A stretch of DNA of 62,728 bases, from the NCBI GenBank assembly GCA_013388415.1, contig JACADU010000169.1:1-62728 (forward strand), given 5' to 3'. The notes beneath the pieces were generated by a model. It was not told the origin of the DNA. It saw only the letters and a program-made list of their open reading frames with translations, and did no database searches. Both the position numbers and the translations under genes were made by a program. The DNA is from Bryobacteraceae bacterium (lineage in GTDB: Bacteria; Acidobacteriota; Terriglobia; Bryobacterales; Bryobacteraceae). Below, piece by piece: positions 44,642 through 54,690 of the stretch; position 1 is the first letter of the stretch, and each line of letters opens with the position of its first letter.

Positions 44642-45355
44642 ATGAATCCCGCGACTGACTCATCAATGAAGACCGCGGACCAGCGCCAGGGAAGGCTGGC
44701 GCTCGCGTTCCAGGAGATGCTGACCGCCGTCGTGCGTCTCCGCGCGGGCAGGCAGATTGTCAATGACGCCGAGCTGTTCCGAAATCAGGTGCGCGCCTCG
44801 CTGCGCGCGGCGGACCAGGAAGCCCGGGCGCTCGCCTATACCGAGGAAGACATCCGCCTGGCCATCTTCGCCGTCGTCGCCTTTCTCGACGAGACGATTC
44901 TGAACCTGCAAAGCCCCGCCTTCGCCGACTGGGTGAGGAAACCGATGCAGGAAGAGCTGTTCGGGCGGCACACCGCCGGCGAGATCTTTTTCGATAACGT
45001 GCAGCGGCTCATGGGACGGCGGGAGACTCCGGAACTGGCCGACGTCCTGGAGGTCTATCAAATCTGCCTGCTGCTTGGCTTCGCCGGCAAGTACAGCATT
45101 GTCGGGCGCGGTGAACTCCGCGCGGTCACCGGGGCGGTGGAGGACAAGATCAAGAGAATCCGCGCTCCGCGCGCCGAGATCTCGCCGGCTTGGCGCCTGC
45201 CGGGTGTCCAGGCTGTAGGCACTGTGGGTGATGTGTGGACAATGCGGCTTCAATGGGCTGCGGGCATTTGCGCCGGGCTGGTGCTCCTTTTGTTCGTGCT
45301 GTACAAGGTGCTGCTTTCGTCGGGGTTGAGTTCTCTCAAGGCCATGGTTCGCTAG
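44642..45355 (+). CDS. tssL: Type VI secretion protein TssL (DotU/IcmH family)
   Basis: AYTEEDIRLAIFAVVAFLDETILNLQSPAFADWVRKPMQEELFGRHTAGEIFFDNVQRLM...LEVYQICLLLGFAGKYSI; C-terminal TM. Confidence 0.93.
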   Translation: MNPATDSSMKTADQRQGRLALAFQEMLTAVVRLRAGRQIVNDAELFRNQVRASLRAADQEARALAYTEEDIRLAIFAVVAFLDETILNLQSPAFADWVRKPMQEELFGRHTAGEIFFDNVQRLMGRRETPELADVLEVYQICLLLGFAGKYSIVGRGELRAVTGAVEDKIKRIRAPRAEISPAWRLPGVQAVGTVGDVWTMRLQWAAGICAGLVLLLFVLYKVLLSSGLSSLKAMVR

Positions 45356-45367
45356 GGGGGCGCCATC

Positions 45368-48300
45368 ATGAACATGATTTCTACTCTCATCGGCGCGGTG
45401 GCGATGCTGCTGTTTGTGGGGGCGGGATGGATCGCGGTGTCATTTCTCAAGCTCACCGGAACCATCGAAACGGTCGTCCGTATGGTGTTGGTAGCGCTGG
45501 GCATGGGGCTGTTCACCGGCTTCCAGCTTTGGTGGACGAAGCGGCAGCAGAAGGCTGCCTCGGGCGCCGCCGCCGGCGGGGCTGCCGCCGCGGGCGTCGC
45601 CCCGGCGGAGGACCTCGAGCCGCTGTTTCGGGACGCGGAGGCGCGTCTCGCCGCCTCCAGCCTCGGCAAGGATGCCAGGCTCGGCACGCTTCCGGTGCTG
45701 ATCCTGCTGGGCGAGACCGGCTCTGCCAAGACCAGCAGCCTGCTGGCCTGCGGAGCGGAACCCGAATTGCTTGCGGGTCACGTGATGCAGGATGGCTACG
45801 TGGTTCCGACGCGGTCGGTGAACCTCTGGTTCACGCGGGCGGCAGTCGCATTGGAACCAGGCGGGCAAATGCTCGACGACCCCGGACGCTGGGCGGCGGT
45901 CTTGCGGAGGCTCCAGCCACCGGCCATTTCGTCCGTGTTCGGAAAGAAGAAGACCGCGCCGCGGTCGGCGATCGTCTTCTTCGACATCGAGAAGCTGATG
46001 CAGCCCGGCGGGCGGGAAGCCGCCATCCACACGGCGCGCAGGTTGAACGCGCGGCTGGGAGAGATCTGCCGGGCGCTCGGAATCCAGTTGCCCGTCTATT
46101 GCCTGTTCACCCGCTGCGACCGGATCCCGTTCTTCACCGATTTCGTGGCCAACATGAGCGACGCCGAGGCTCATCAGGTGGTTGGCTCGACTGTGCCGAT
46201 GGCCTTCGACGCGCGCGTGGGCGTCTATGCCGAGGACGAAACCCGGCGGCTCACCGGCGCATTCGAGCAGCTCTTCCTTGGCCTCACCGCCCATCGCACA
46301 ATTCAACTCGGGCGGGAGCACGACGGCTCGAAGCTCGGCAATATCTACGAGTTTCCGCGCGAATTCAGGAAACTCCGGCAGCCGCTGGTGGAGTTCCTGG
46401 TTGAATTGTGCCGTCCGAGCCAGTTGCAGACCAGCCCGTTCCTGCGCGGATTCTACTTCTCGGGCGTTCGTCCGGTCGAGACCCGGGAGGTTTCCCGGGC
46501 GCTGAGGCAGCAGGACTCCTCGCTGTTCGGCCCGAACGCCCGGCCGATTGTGCAGGAGTCCGGCCGCACGCGGCGGATCCCCCAATGGGTCTTTCTGCAG
46601 CGGCTGTTCAACGAGGTGATTCTCGCCGATCACGTCGCCTTCCAGACAAGCGCGAAGAGTTCCGGACCGGCTCCGGCGCAGCGAGCCGTCTTCGCCGCGG
46701 CGGCGGGTCTCTCGCTGCTATTGGGGACGGCGTGGACGGTTTCCTACTTCGGCAACCGCTCTCTCCTGAAAGACGTGTCGGCGGCTGTGACGGGCCTCGG
46801 CGTGGCTTCCCCGGCAGCCGACGGGCTGGCTTCGCGAGACTCTCTTGGGCGGATTGAAACGCTCCGCCAGAGCCTGGAACTCCTCTCCCGCTACAGCCGG
46901 GAAGGAGCGCCCTGGCGCCTGCGCTGGGGTCTATACGCCGGCGACGAGCTTCTCCCGACGACGCGGAACCTCTACTTCAGCCGGTATAAGCAACTGATGT
47001 TCGGCGCCATTCAGGAAGGCCTGTTGAGCCATCTCAGGGGGTTGCCCGCGAGCCCGGGACCGAACGACGTCTACGGCACCACCTACGACACGCTGAAGGC
47101 TTATCTCATCACCACGTCTCACCCCGACAAGTCCACCCGCATGTTTCTCTCCCCGCTTCTCGAGGACCGCTGGATGGCGCGGAAACAGGTGGATGAGGAC
47201 AGGCGCAGCCTCGCCCGGAGGCAGTTCGATTTCTATAGCGAGGAGCTGAAGCACGGCAACCCCTATTCGCGCGAGAACGACACGCTGGCGATCGAGCGGG
47301 CCCGCCGGTTTCTCGGCCAGTTTGCCGCATCGGAGCGGATCTACCGGTTCATACTCGCCGAAGCCAACCGCAGAAACCCGCCGCTGAATTTCAACAAGCA
47401 GTTCCCCGGATCGGCGCAGATCATTCTGAACGGGAACGACGTGCAGGGCGCTTTCACCAAACAGGGCGCAGCGTTCGTCGAGGACGCCATCAAGAACTAC
47501 GAGAGGTTTTTTGCGGGCGAGGAGTGGGTTCTGGGACCGCAGGCGTCCGCCGCGCTGGACCGTTCCAAGGTAGAGCCGGAGTTGCTTGCCCGCTACCGCG
47601 CCGACCTCATCGGCAACTGGCGCGACTACCTCAAGAACTCGACCGTTCTCCGCTACGGAAGCGTCGAGGACGCCGCCAAGAAGTTGAATCAGCTTGCCGG
47701 CAACCAGTCCTACTTGCTGGCTTTGTTCTGTCTGGCCAGCGTCAACACGGCTGGCGCGACCGCCGAAGAGGTCCGGCAGGCCTTCCAGCCCGTGCAGTTC
47801 GTTACGCCGCCGGCTTGCCCGGACCAGTACATCGCGCCGCCGAACCAGCCCTACATGACGGGGTTGATGAGCCTGCAAGCGGCTGTGGAGCAGGTCTCCC
47901 GGGCGCGCGACCCGAACGACCCCTCCGTCAACCAGACGCTTCAAGAAGCGGCGCGGGCCAAGATGGCGGCAAGACAGGTGGCGCAGAATTTCAAGATCGA
48001 CAAAGAGGGCCATGTCGAGCAGATGGTGCAGAAGCTGATGGAAGACCCCATCACGCACATCGAAGCGCTGCTCGGGCGGCTCGGTCCCGCACAGTTGAAT
48101 GGCGAAGCGAAACGGTTCTGCGGCGACTTCCAGGCGCTTGTGAACAAGTATCCGTTCAACACCGCCTCCAAGGTGGATGCATCGCTCGAAGAAATCAACA
48201 TGATCTTCAAGCCGGGCAGCGGGGCGCTTTGGGTGTTCTATGACCGGAACCTGAAGAACGCCCTGGTCAAGCAGGGCGGACAGTGGGTTCCGGCGCCGGG

Positions 48301-48826
48301 CGGCGGACCCATCCGGCTGACCGCTCAGTACCTGCGGTTCTTCAACCGCGCGGCGGCGTTCAGCGACGCCCTCTACCGCGGCGGCTCGTCCCAGGAGCCG
48401 CATCTGGCCTACTCGCTCCGGGCGCTGCCGTCGGAGGGCGTCCAGAGCCTGACGCTCCGCATCGACGGCCAGCAGCTCAAGTCGAGCGGCGCAGGCGGCG
48501 GGCAGGCGCAGTTCGTCTGGCCGGGGCAAAACGTCAAAGAGGCGAAACTCACCGGCAGCCTCGGCGGGCCGGAATTAGGTTTCCTGAGTTACGAGGGCCT
48601 GTGGGCCGTTTTCAGGTTTTTTGGCGACGCCGACCGCTGGCAGGCGGCGGGCGCCGGGTATAACTTCGAATGGGTGCCACGCCAGGGACAATCCGGTCAG
48701 CCGATGACGGTCTCTGGCGGCCGGCCCCTGACAGTGCGATACTTCCTTGACATGGGGACGGCTGCGCCGATCTTCCAGAAGAACTATTTGTCTGGATTCA
48801 ACTGTGTGAGTCAGGCGGCGCAGTAG
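45368..48826 (+). CDS. tssM: Type VI secretion membrane protein TssM (IcmF family)
   Basis: N-terminal TM helices; Walker A-like LLGETGSAKTSSLL; LGIQLPVYCLFTRCDRIPFFTDFVANMSDAEAHQVVGSTVP; length 1152 aa. Confidence 0.93.
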   Translation: MNMISTLIGAVAMLLFVGAGWIAVSFLKLTGTIETVVRMVLVALGMGLFTGFQLWWTKRQQKAASGAAAGGAAAAGVAPAEDLEPLFRDAEARLAASSLGKDARLGTLPVLILLGETGSAKTSSLLACGAEPELLAGHVMQDGYVVPTRSVNLWFTRAAVALEPGGQMLDDPGRWAAVLRRLQPPAISSVFGKKKTAPRSAIVFFDIEKLMQPGGREAAIHTARRLNARLGEICRALGIQLPVYCLFTRCDRIPFFTDFVANMSDAEAHQVVGSTVPMAFDARVGVYAEDETRRLTGAFEQLFLGLTAHRTIQLGREHDGSKLGNIYEFPREFRKLRQPLVEFLVELCRPSQLQTSPFLRGFYFSGVRPVETREVSRALRQQDSSLFGPNARPIVQESGRTRRIPQWVFLQRLFNEVILADHVAFQTSAKSSGPAPAQRAVFAAAAGLSLLLGTAWTVSYFGNRSLLKDVSAAVTGLGVASPAADGLASRDSLGRIETLRQSLELLSRYSREGAPWRLRWGLYAGDELLPTTRNLYFSRYKQLMFGAIQEGLLSHLRGLPASPGPNDVYGTTYDTLKAYLITTSHPDKSTRMFLSPLLEDRWMARKQVDEDRRSLARRQFDFYSEELKHGNPYSRENDTLAIERARRFLGQFAASERIYRFILAEANRRNPPLNFNKQFPGSAQIILNGNDVQGAFTKQGAAFVEDAIKNYERFFAGEEWVLGPQASAALDRSKVEPELLARYRADLIGNWRDYLKNSTVLRYGSVEDAAKKLNQLAGNQSYLLALFCLASVNTAGATAEEVRQAFQPVQFVTPPACPDQYIAPPNQPYMTGLMSLQAAVEQVSRARDPNDPSVNQTLQEAARAKMAARQVAQNFKIDKEGHVEQMVQKLMEDPITHIEALLGRLGPAQLNGEAKRFCGDFQALVNKYPFNTASKVDASLEEINMIFKPGSGALWVFYDRNLKNALVKQGGQWVPAPGGGPIRLTAQYLRFFNRAAAFSDALYRGGSSQEPHLAYSLRALPSEGVQSLTLRIDGQQLKSSGAGGGQAQFVWPGQNVKEAKLTGSLGGPELGFLSYEGLWAVFRFFGDADRWQAAGAGYNFEWVPRQGQSGQPMTVSGGRPLTVRYFLDMGTAAPIFQKNYLSGFNCVSQAAQ

Positions 48827-48928
48827 GTCCGCAGTCAAGGGCATGGGGCGGCGCTGTGCCGCTCCGAGACAGAGGAAATCAGAACCGGGAGCGCCCCTGC
48901 TTTCCGGAGGAGTGCTGGAGGGAACCCG

Positions 48929-49447
48929 ATGGCGAGAGAGTCAGTCCACACCAAGCTGGAGCGCGTCAGGCCGCCGCGCGTCCATGTCACCTACAACGTC
49001 GAAATCGGCGACGCCGTTGAAATGAAGGAGATCCCCTTCGTGATGGGCGTGATGGCCGATTTCAGCGGCCAACCCGAGGAACCGCTTCCCAAAATCAAGG
49101 ATCGCCGCTTCGTCGAGATCACGCCCGATAACTTCGATGGAGTTCTGGCGAGCATGAAGCCGCGCGTCGCCTTCAATGTCGAGAACAAGCTGAGCGACGA
49201 TCCCAACGCCGGGAAGATCGGCGTCGATCTCCGCTTTTCCAGCATGGAGGACTTCGAGCCGCAGAACGTGGCCCGTCAGGTCAAGCCGCTGCGCGAGCTT
49301 CTGGAGCTCCGCACGCGCCTGGGCGACCTGCGCGGAACGCTCCAAGGCAACGCCAAGCTGGAGCAGTTGTTGCAGGATGTCCTGGGCAACACGGAGAAGA
49401 TGGAGCAGATCAAGGGCGAGATCGAACAGGGCAAGGGAGGTGAATAG
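48929..49447 (+). CDS. tssB: Type VI secretion sheath protein TssB
   Basis: PPRVHVTYNVEIGDAVEMKEIPFVMGVMADFSGQPEEPLPKIKDRRFVEITPDNFDGVLASMKPRVAF. Confidence 0.97.
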   Translation: MARESVHTKLERVRPPRVHVTYNVEIGDAVEMKEIPFVMGVMADFSGQPEEPLPKIKDRRFVEITPDNFDGVLASMKPRVAFNVENKLSDDPNAGKIGVDLRFSSMEDFEPQNVARQVKPLRELLELRTRLGDLRGTLQGNAKLEQLLQDVLGNTEKMEQIKGEIEQGKGGE

Positions 49448-49449
49448 CG

Positions 49450-50946
49450 ATGGCTAAGGAGAAACAACAGGCGGCCGCGGCCGCGCAGACGGTGGAAAAG
49501 GCCGCGCCGGCGCCAGGCATTCTCGACCAGATCGTCGAGCAGGGCCGGCTGGCGCGCGACGAGAAACAGCGGCAGTGGGGCAAGAGCCTCATCGGCGAGT
49601 TCGTCAACCAGATCCTGCAAGGCGAGATGACCGTCTCCGCGGACCTGGAGGCGATGATCAACCAGCGCATCGCGCAGATCGATCACCTGCTCTCGCTCCA
49701 GTTGAACGCGATCCTGCATCATCCCCAGTTCCAACAACTGGAAGCGACATGGCGCGGGCTCCGCTACCTGATGGAGCAGTCGGAAACCGGCTTCAATCTG
49801 AAGATCAAGATCTTCAACGCGTCGAAAAAAGAACTGCTGCGCGACCTGCAACGCGTTCCTGAGTTCGACCAGTCACAGACCTTCAAGAAGATCTACGAGC
49901 AGGAGTTCGGCGTGTTCGGCGGCGAGCCGTTCGGCGCGCTCATCGGCGATTACTACTTCGGCCGCGGGCCGGAAGACGTCGAATTCCTCGAGCGGATGAG
50001 CCAGGTGGCCGCGGCATCCCACTGCCCGTTCATTTCGGCCGCTTCGCCCGAACTGCTCAACCTGGAGGACTTCACTCAACTCGACCAGCCGCGCGACCTG
50101 GCCAAGATCTTCGACACCACCGATTACGCCCGCTGGAAGGGCTTCCGGATGAGCGAAGATTCGCGCTACGTCTGCCTGACCATGCCGCGCGTGCTCATGC
50201 GCGTCCCCTATGGAAAGGACACGAAGGCAGTGGACGACTTCCGATACGAGGAAGCCGTGGACGGCCTCACCCATGAGCGCTACCTCTGGGGCAACGCCGC
50301 TTTCGCATTGGGCGCCAGAATGACCCAAGCCTTCGCCAAGTACGGCTGGTGCGCGGCCATCCGCGGCGTGGAGGGCGGCGGGCTCGTCGATGGCCTCCCG
50401 GTCCACACCTTCTCGACCGAAGAGGGCGACACGACCATGAAGTGCCCCACGGAGACCATCATCACCGACCGGCGCGAGAAGGAACTCGCGGATCTCGGCC
50501 TGGTGCCTCTCGTGCACTGCAAGGGAACCGACTACGCCGCCTTCTTCAGCGTGCAAACCTGCAACAAGCCCAAGCTCTACGACAAGGATGAGGCGAACGC
50601 CAACGCCAGGCTCTCGGCGCAATTGCCGTACCTGATGGCCGTCAACCGCTTCGCTCATTACTTCAAGTCGATGATGCGCGACAAGATCGGCAGCTTCACG
50701 TCCCGCAAGGAGTGCGAACAGTTCCTCTCCAACTGGGTGTCGAACTACGTCACTTCGGATGACAACGCCTCTCAGCACACCAAGGCGAAGTATCCGTTGC
50801 GTGAAGCGCGGGTCGAAGTCATGGAAGTGCCCGGCAAGCCAGGCGCCTACCGCGCCGTGGCGTTCCTGCGGCCGCACTTCCAACTGGATGAACTTTCGGT
50901 CAGCCTCAGGCTCGTGGCGTCGCTGCCGGCGTCCGCGCGGCGCTGA
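49450..50946 (+). CDS. tssC: Type VI secretion sheath protein TssC
   Basis: LEATWRGLRYLMEQSETGFNLKIKIFNASKKELLRDLQ...FGALIGDYYFGRGPEDVEFLERMSQVAAASHCPFISAASPELL. Confidence 0.97.
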   Translation: MAKEKQQAAAAAQTVEKAAPAPGILDQIVEQGRLARDEKQRQWGKSLIGEFVNQILQGEMTVSADLEAMINQRIAQIDHLLSLQLNAILHHPQFQQLEATWRGLRYLMEQSETGFNLKIKIFNASKKELLRDLQRVPEFDQSQTFKKIYEQEFGVFGGEPFGALIGDYYFGRGPEDVEFLERMSQVAAASHCPFISAASPELLNLEDFTQLDQPRDLAKIFDTTDYARWKGFRMSEDSRYVCLTMPRVLMRVPYGKDTKAVDDFRYEEAVDGLTHERYLWGNAAFALGARMTQAFAKYGWCAAIRGVEGGGLVDGLPVHTFSTEEGDTTMKCPTETIITDRREKELADLGLVPLVHCKGTDYAAFFSVQTCNKPKLYDKDEANANARLSAQLPYLMAVNRFAHYFKSMMRDKIGSFTSRKECEQFLSNWVSNYVTSDDNASQHTKAKYPLREARVEVMEVPGKPGAYRAVAFLRPHFQLDELSVSLRLVASLPASARR

Positions 50947-50981
50947 CCGCAACTCTTATTTGGTAACCAAGGAGGGAAACA

Positions 50982-51473
50982 ATGGGCGATATCGTCATGG
51001 ATATCAAGAACCCCAAGATCGAGGGCGACTGCGCGATTCAGGGGCATGAAAAGAAGATCATGATCGAAAGCATTTCCTGGGGCGCCACCGCTTCAGTGGC
51101 GACCACCGGCCACGGCTCCGGCCAGACCTTCGGAGGTACGGCGCTGGGCGACATCGTGCTGACCAAGCACGCCGACGCCTCATCGCCGAAGCTCTTCAAT
51201 CACTGCGCCAACGGCAAAGAGATCGAGGAGATCGAGATCATGATTTTGGCCTCGGGCAAGAACATGAATCAGCCGATCATGACCTACAAGCTGTCCGGCG
51301 TTCTCGTTTCCGGGCTGTCGACGGGCGGAGGAGGCGGAGACGGCTACCTTCAGGAGACGGTGTCGTTGGCCGTGCGCAAGATGGAGATGAACTACCGCCA
51401 GCTTGACGAGAACGGCAACTTCATCGACAACTTCCCGGCAACCTATGACTTGAAGGTGATGCAGGCGCAGTAG
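50982..51473 (+). CDS. hcp: Type VI secretion tube protein Hcp (copy 1)
   Basis: DIVMDIKNPKIEGDCAIQGHEKKIMIESISWGATASVATTGHGSGQTFGGTALGDIVLTKHADASSPKLFNHCANGKEIEEIEI. Confidence 0.95.
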   Translation: MGDIVMDIKNPKIEGDCAIQGHEKKIMIESISWGATASVATTGHGSGQTFGGTALGDIVLTKHADASSPKLFNHCANGKEIEEIEIMILASGKNMNQPIMTYKLSGVLVSGLSTGGGGGDGYLQETVSLAVRKMEMNYRQLDENGNFIDNFPATYDLKVMQAQ

Positions 51474-51496
51474 CTGCGGGAAAGGAGGAATCAGCA

Positions 51497-52003
51497 ATGA
51501 ACAGAACCCCGCACGTTATGTATGTCGAAGGTGTCAAGGGCGAGGTCCGGGAACCCGGTTTCCAGGACTGGATTTACGTGGAGAGCGTCTCCAAGGGCAT
51601 TCAGAGCGAACCGGTCCGCAAAGGCTCGGCGCTGGCCGGCGGCTCGCCGACGTTCGACTCCTTTTCAGTCACCAAGGCGATGGAGAAATCTTCGCCTCAA
51701 CTGTTTATGGCCGCCGTCACCGGCAGGTACATCCCCGAGATCAAGGTGGTGTTCCGCCGCGTGGGCAAGATGGACCCCAAGTCCGGCGGCTCGACTCTCG
51801 AGCCGTATATGGAGTGGATCTTCAAGGATTGCCACATCGAAAGCCTCAGCATGAGCGCGGCTTCGATGAACGAACCATCGGAGACCATGCGGATCCGCTA
51901 CGAGCAGCAGAAGGAATCGTTCTTCAGCATCGAGCAAGGAAAGAAAAAGGACACTGCCGTCGGCTCCTGGAACATGAAGACCCGGACGGGTGAAGTCGGT
52001 TAG
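51497..52003 (+). CDS. hcp: Hcp-family protein (copy 2, divergent)
   Basis: MYVEGVKGEVREPGFQDWIYVESVSKGIQSEP...FDSFSVTKAMEKSSPQLFMAAVTGRYIPEIKVVFRRVGKMDPKSGGSTLEPYMEWIFKDCHIESLSMS. Confidence 0.88.
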   Translation: MNRTPHVMYVEGVKGEVREPGFQDWIYVESVSKGIQSEPVRKGSALAGGSPTFDSFSVTKAMEKSSPQLFMAAVTGRYIPEIKVVFRRVGKMDPKSGGSTLEPYMEWIFKDCHIESLSMSAASMNEPSETMRIRYEQQKESFFSIEQGKKKDTAVGSWNMKTRTGEVG

Positions 52004-52006
52004 TGA

Positions 52007-52729
52007 ATGAACGCTGAACAACTGTACAGGGAGGGGCGGCTGACCGAGGCGATCACCTCGGCCGCCTCCCTCCTGCGGGAGAATCCAGGCGACGAACGCC
52101 TGCGGACCTTTTTGTTCGAGCTGCTCTGCTTCTCGGGCGACTACGAACGCGCCGACAAGCATCTGGAACTGCTGGGCGGCAAGACCCGCGACCGCCAGAT
52201 GGGCGCATTCCATCTGCGGGCCACCCTGCAAGCCGCGCTCACCCGGGAGGAGATGTTCGAGAAGAACGAACTGCCGCCGGGCGAGGCGCGCCCCGTCAGC
52301 GGGAAGCTCAATGGCAATCCCTTCACAACGCTGACCGACGCCGATCCGCGAGTCGGCGCGCGCCTGGAGGTCTTCGCGACGGGCAATTACATGCTGCTGC
52401 CGTTTAGCGGGATCTCCGTGCTTTCCATCCATGAGCCCCGGAGGGTGCGAGACCTCCTATGGGCCCCCGCCGTGATCAACCTGAACGCCACGATGGGCGG
52501 AGGCAGGGATCTCGGCGATGTTCTTTTGCCGGTGGTCGCGGCGATGTCTCGAGGCCATTCCGACGATCTGGTCCGGCTTGGGCGTGTCTCCGTTTGGGAG
52601 TCCGACGGCTCGGCGGAGTACCTCTTCGGGCAGAAGCTTCTGCTGGTGGACGGCGAGGAGTTCCCGCTGCTCGAAGTAAGAAGCCTCGAAATCCACACCG
52701 AAGAGAGCAGCGCCCATGGCTCTGCGTGA
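52007..52729 (+). CDS. tagJ: T6SS accessory protein TagJ/ImpE
   Basis: EQLYREGRLTEAITSAASLLRENPGDERLRTFLFELLCFSGDYERADKHLELL; RRVRDLLWAPAVINLNATMGGGRDLGDVLLPVVAAMS. Confidence 0.88.
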   Translation: MNAEQLYREGRLTEAITSAASLLRENPGDERLRTFLFELLCFSGDYERADKHLELLGGKTRDRQMGAFHLRATLQAALTREEMFEKNELPPGEARPVSGKLNGNPFTTLTDADPRVGARLEVFATGNYMLLPFSGISVLSIHEPRRVRDLLWAPAVINLNATMGGGRDLGDVLLPVVAAMSRGHSDDLVRLGRVSVWESDGSAEYLFGQKLLLVDGEEFPLLEVRSLEIHTEESSAHGSA

Positions 52730-54683
52730 AGACATCCTTGCGCCGATCCCCGGCGACAACCCGTCCGGCGAAGACCTGAGATACGCGCCTATCGTCGCCC
52801 AAATCAAGGAAGCCCGCCGCGAAGAGGAGGATATCGCTCAGGGCGTGTGGGCTACCGAGCGAAAGGTGGCTGACTGGGCGCAGGTCGTCAAGCTTGCCAG
52901 CGAGGCCATCGCCAAGAAGTCGAAGGATCTTCAGCTCGCGGTCTGGCTGACTGAGGCTCTCACGCGGCGCGAAGGGCTGGAAGGCTTCCGCGAAGGCATC
53001 ACGCTCACCGCGGATCTGATGGAGCAGTTCTGGGACACCCTGTGGCCTGAACTCGAAGACGGCGATGCTGAACTCCGCAGCGTCCCGGTCGCCTGGCTCG
53101 CAACCCAGATCGACGCGTCCCTGCGCCGCGTCCCGCTGATCGCCTCCGGCGTGAGCCACCTCAAGTACAAAGAGTCTCTTACCGTTCCGAACGAGGAAGA
53201 CGCCGGACGCGATCCGGACAAAGCAGAGCGCCGGAAGCTCGCCATCGACGACGGCAAGCTGACGCCGGAAGACCTGCAATCGGCGCTGAACGCGACATCT
53301 ACGGCAATGATCGAGGAGCGGATGGCCTCGCTTGCCGCCGCGCGCGAAGCCCTGGACCGGCTGGACAGCCTCTGCAACGAAAAGCTCGGCGAGTATGCTC
53401 CGACCTTCGAGCCAATCCGGCAGCTCATGGACGAACTGAAGCTCTCGCTGCGGCAGCTTCAACAGAGGAAAGGCGAGGGCGCCAAGCCTGCCGCTTCCGC
53501 CCAGGCGCAGCAGGAGCCTTCCCGGCAGGTTGCATCGGAGCCGGAGCCTGCCTCACGCCAGAGTTCAAGCTCCAGCGGCGGCGGCGGCGCCGACTGGCTG
53601 ACCGCCTACCAGCCGGTCACCTATGTGCCGGAATCCGAGCCCCAATACGAACCACAGCCTGAGCCGTCTCCCGCCGCCGCGCCGGAATCGTCCTCGGGTT
53701 CGACCTGGGGATCGTCATGGGACACGGCGTATCAGGAGCCTGCGGCAGCTTCCGCGCCGCCTCCTCCCGCCGCGGCGCCTGCCGCAACTTACGCCGCAAC
53801 CCCCGAGCCGCAGGACGCCGAAGACCTCGCTGCCCGCTTGTCTGTTCTCGCCGGCTGGCTCCGCAAGCAGGACCCTCGCAGCCCCGCTCCGTACCTGATG
53901 CTGCGCGGCTTCCGCTGGGGCGAACTCCGCGGTCTCGGCGGACAGCTCGATCCCGAATGGCTTGAAGCGCCTTCCACCGAGACGCGCCAGAAGATCCGCA
54001 GGCTCGCGCAGCAGGAAGAATGGCAGGAACTTCTCGAAGCCACCGAGCAGGCGATGGCCCAGCCCTGCGGCCGCGCATGGCTGGACCTGCAACGCTATGC
54101 TTTGGCCGCCTGTGAAGGTTTGGGAGAGGAATACGCGGGAGTCGCGGCGGCCATCGTCAACGCGACGCGCGGCCTCCTCCAGGATTACCCGCAATTGCTC
54201 GAAGCCGTGCTGAGCGACGATACGCCCGCCGCCAACGCTCAAACCCGCGAAGCGCTGGCTCAACATGGCTGCCTGCCCGGCGAGAAGCCCGCCCCCAAGG
54301 CGGCTGCGCCCTCCGAACGCAGCGATGACTCGCTCATCGACGACGCGCTCCGGCGGGGACGGCACGACCTCGCCCTCGAGACGGTCGCGCGCCGCATGTC
54401 GCAGGAGACTTCCGGCCGCGGGCGGTTCCAGCGCCGGGTTCAGTCCGCCCGGATATTGGAAGCCGCCGGCCGCAAACAGGCCGCGATCCCCTTGTTGCGC
54501 GAACTCGCCTCCGAAATCTCCCAGCGCAGGCTCGAGGATTGGGAAACGCCGGCGATCATCGTCGAACCGCTCTGCCTGCTCTACCGCTGCCTCGCCGCGG
54601 TGAGCGACAGCGAGGAGGAGCGACGCTCCATCTACAATCAGATCTGCCGCCTTGACCCAGTCAAGGCCCTTGATCTGACGTGA
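52716..54683 (+). CDS. tssA: Type VI secretion protein TssA (ImpA N-terminal domain)
   Basis: REDILAPIPGDNPSGEDLRYAPIVAQIKEARREEEDIAQGVWATERKVADWAQVVKLASEAIAKKSKDLQLAVWLTEALTRREGLEGFREGITL; Ser/Pro/Ala-rich linker; helical C-terminal domain. Confidence 0.93.
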   Translation: MALREDILAPIPGDNPSGEDLRYAPIVAQIKEARREEEDIAQGVWATERKVADWAQVVKLASEAIAKKSKDLQLAVWLTEALTRREGLEGFREGITLTADLMEQFWDTLWPELEDGDAELRSVPVAWLATQIDASLRRVPLIASGVSHLKYKESLTVPNEEDAGRDPDKAERRKLAIDDGKLTPEDLQSALNATSTAMIEERMASLAAAREALDRLDSLCNEKLGEYAPTFEPIRQLMDELKLSLRQLQQRKGEGAKPAASAQAQQEPSRQVASEPEPASRQSSSSSGGGGADWLTAYQPVTYVPESEPQYEPQPEPSPAAAPESSSGSTWGSSWDTAYQEPAAASAPPPPAAAPAATYAATPEPQDAEDLAARLSVLAGWLRKQDPRSPAPYLMLRGFRWGELRGLGGQLDPEWLEAPSTETRQKIRRLAQQEEWQELLEATEQAMAQPCGRAWLDLQRYALAACEGLGEEYAGVAAAIVNATRGLLQDYPQLLEAVLSDDTPAANAQTREALAQHGCLPGEKPAPKAAAPSERSDDSLIDDALRRGRHDLALETVARRMSQETSGRGRFQRRVQSARILEAAGRKQAAIPLLRELASEISQRRLEDWETPAIIVEPLCLLYRCLAAVSDSEEERRSIYNQICRLDPVKALDLT

Positions 54684-54690
54684 GGAGAGG

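Noticed and set aside
46931-48529. 532-aa minus-strand ORF
   Set aside because: Antisense shadow of tssM.
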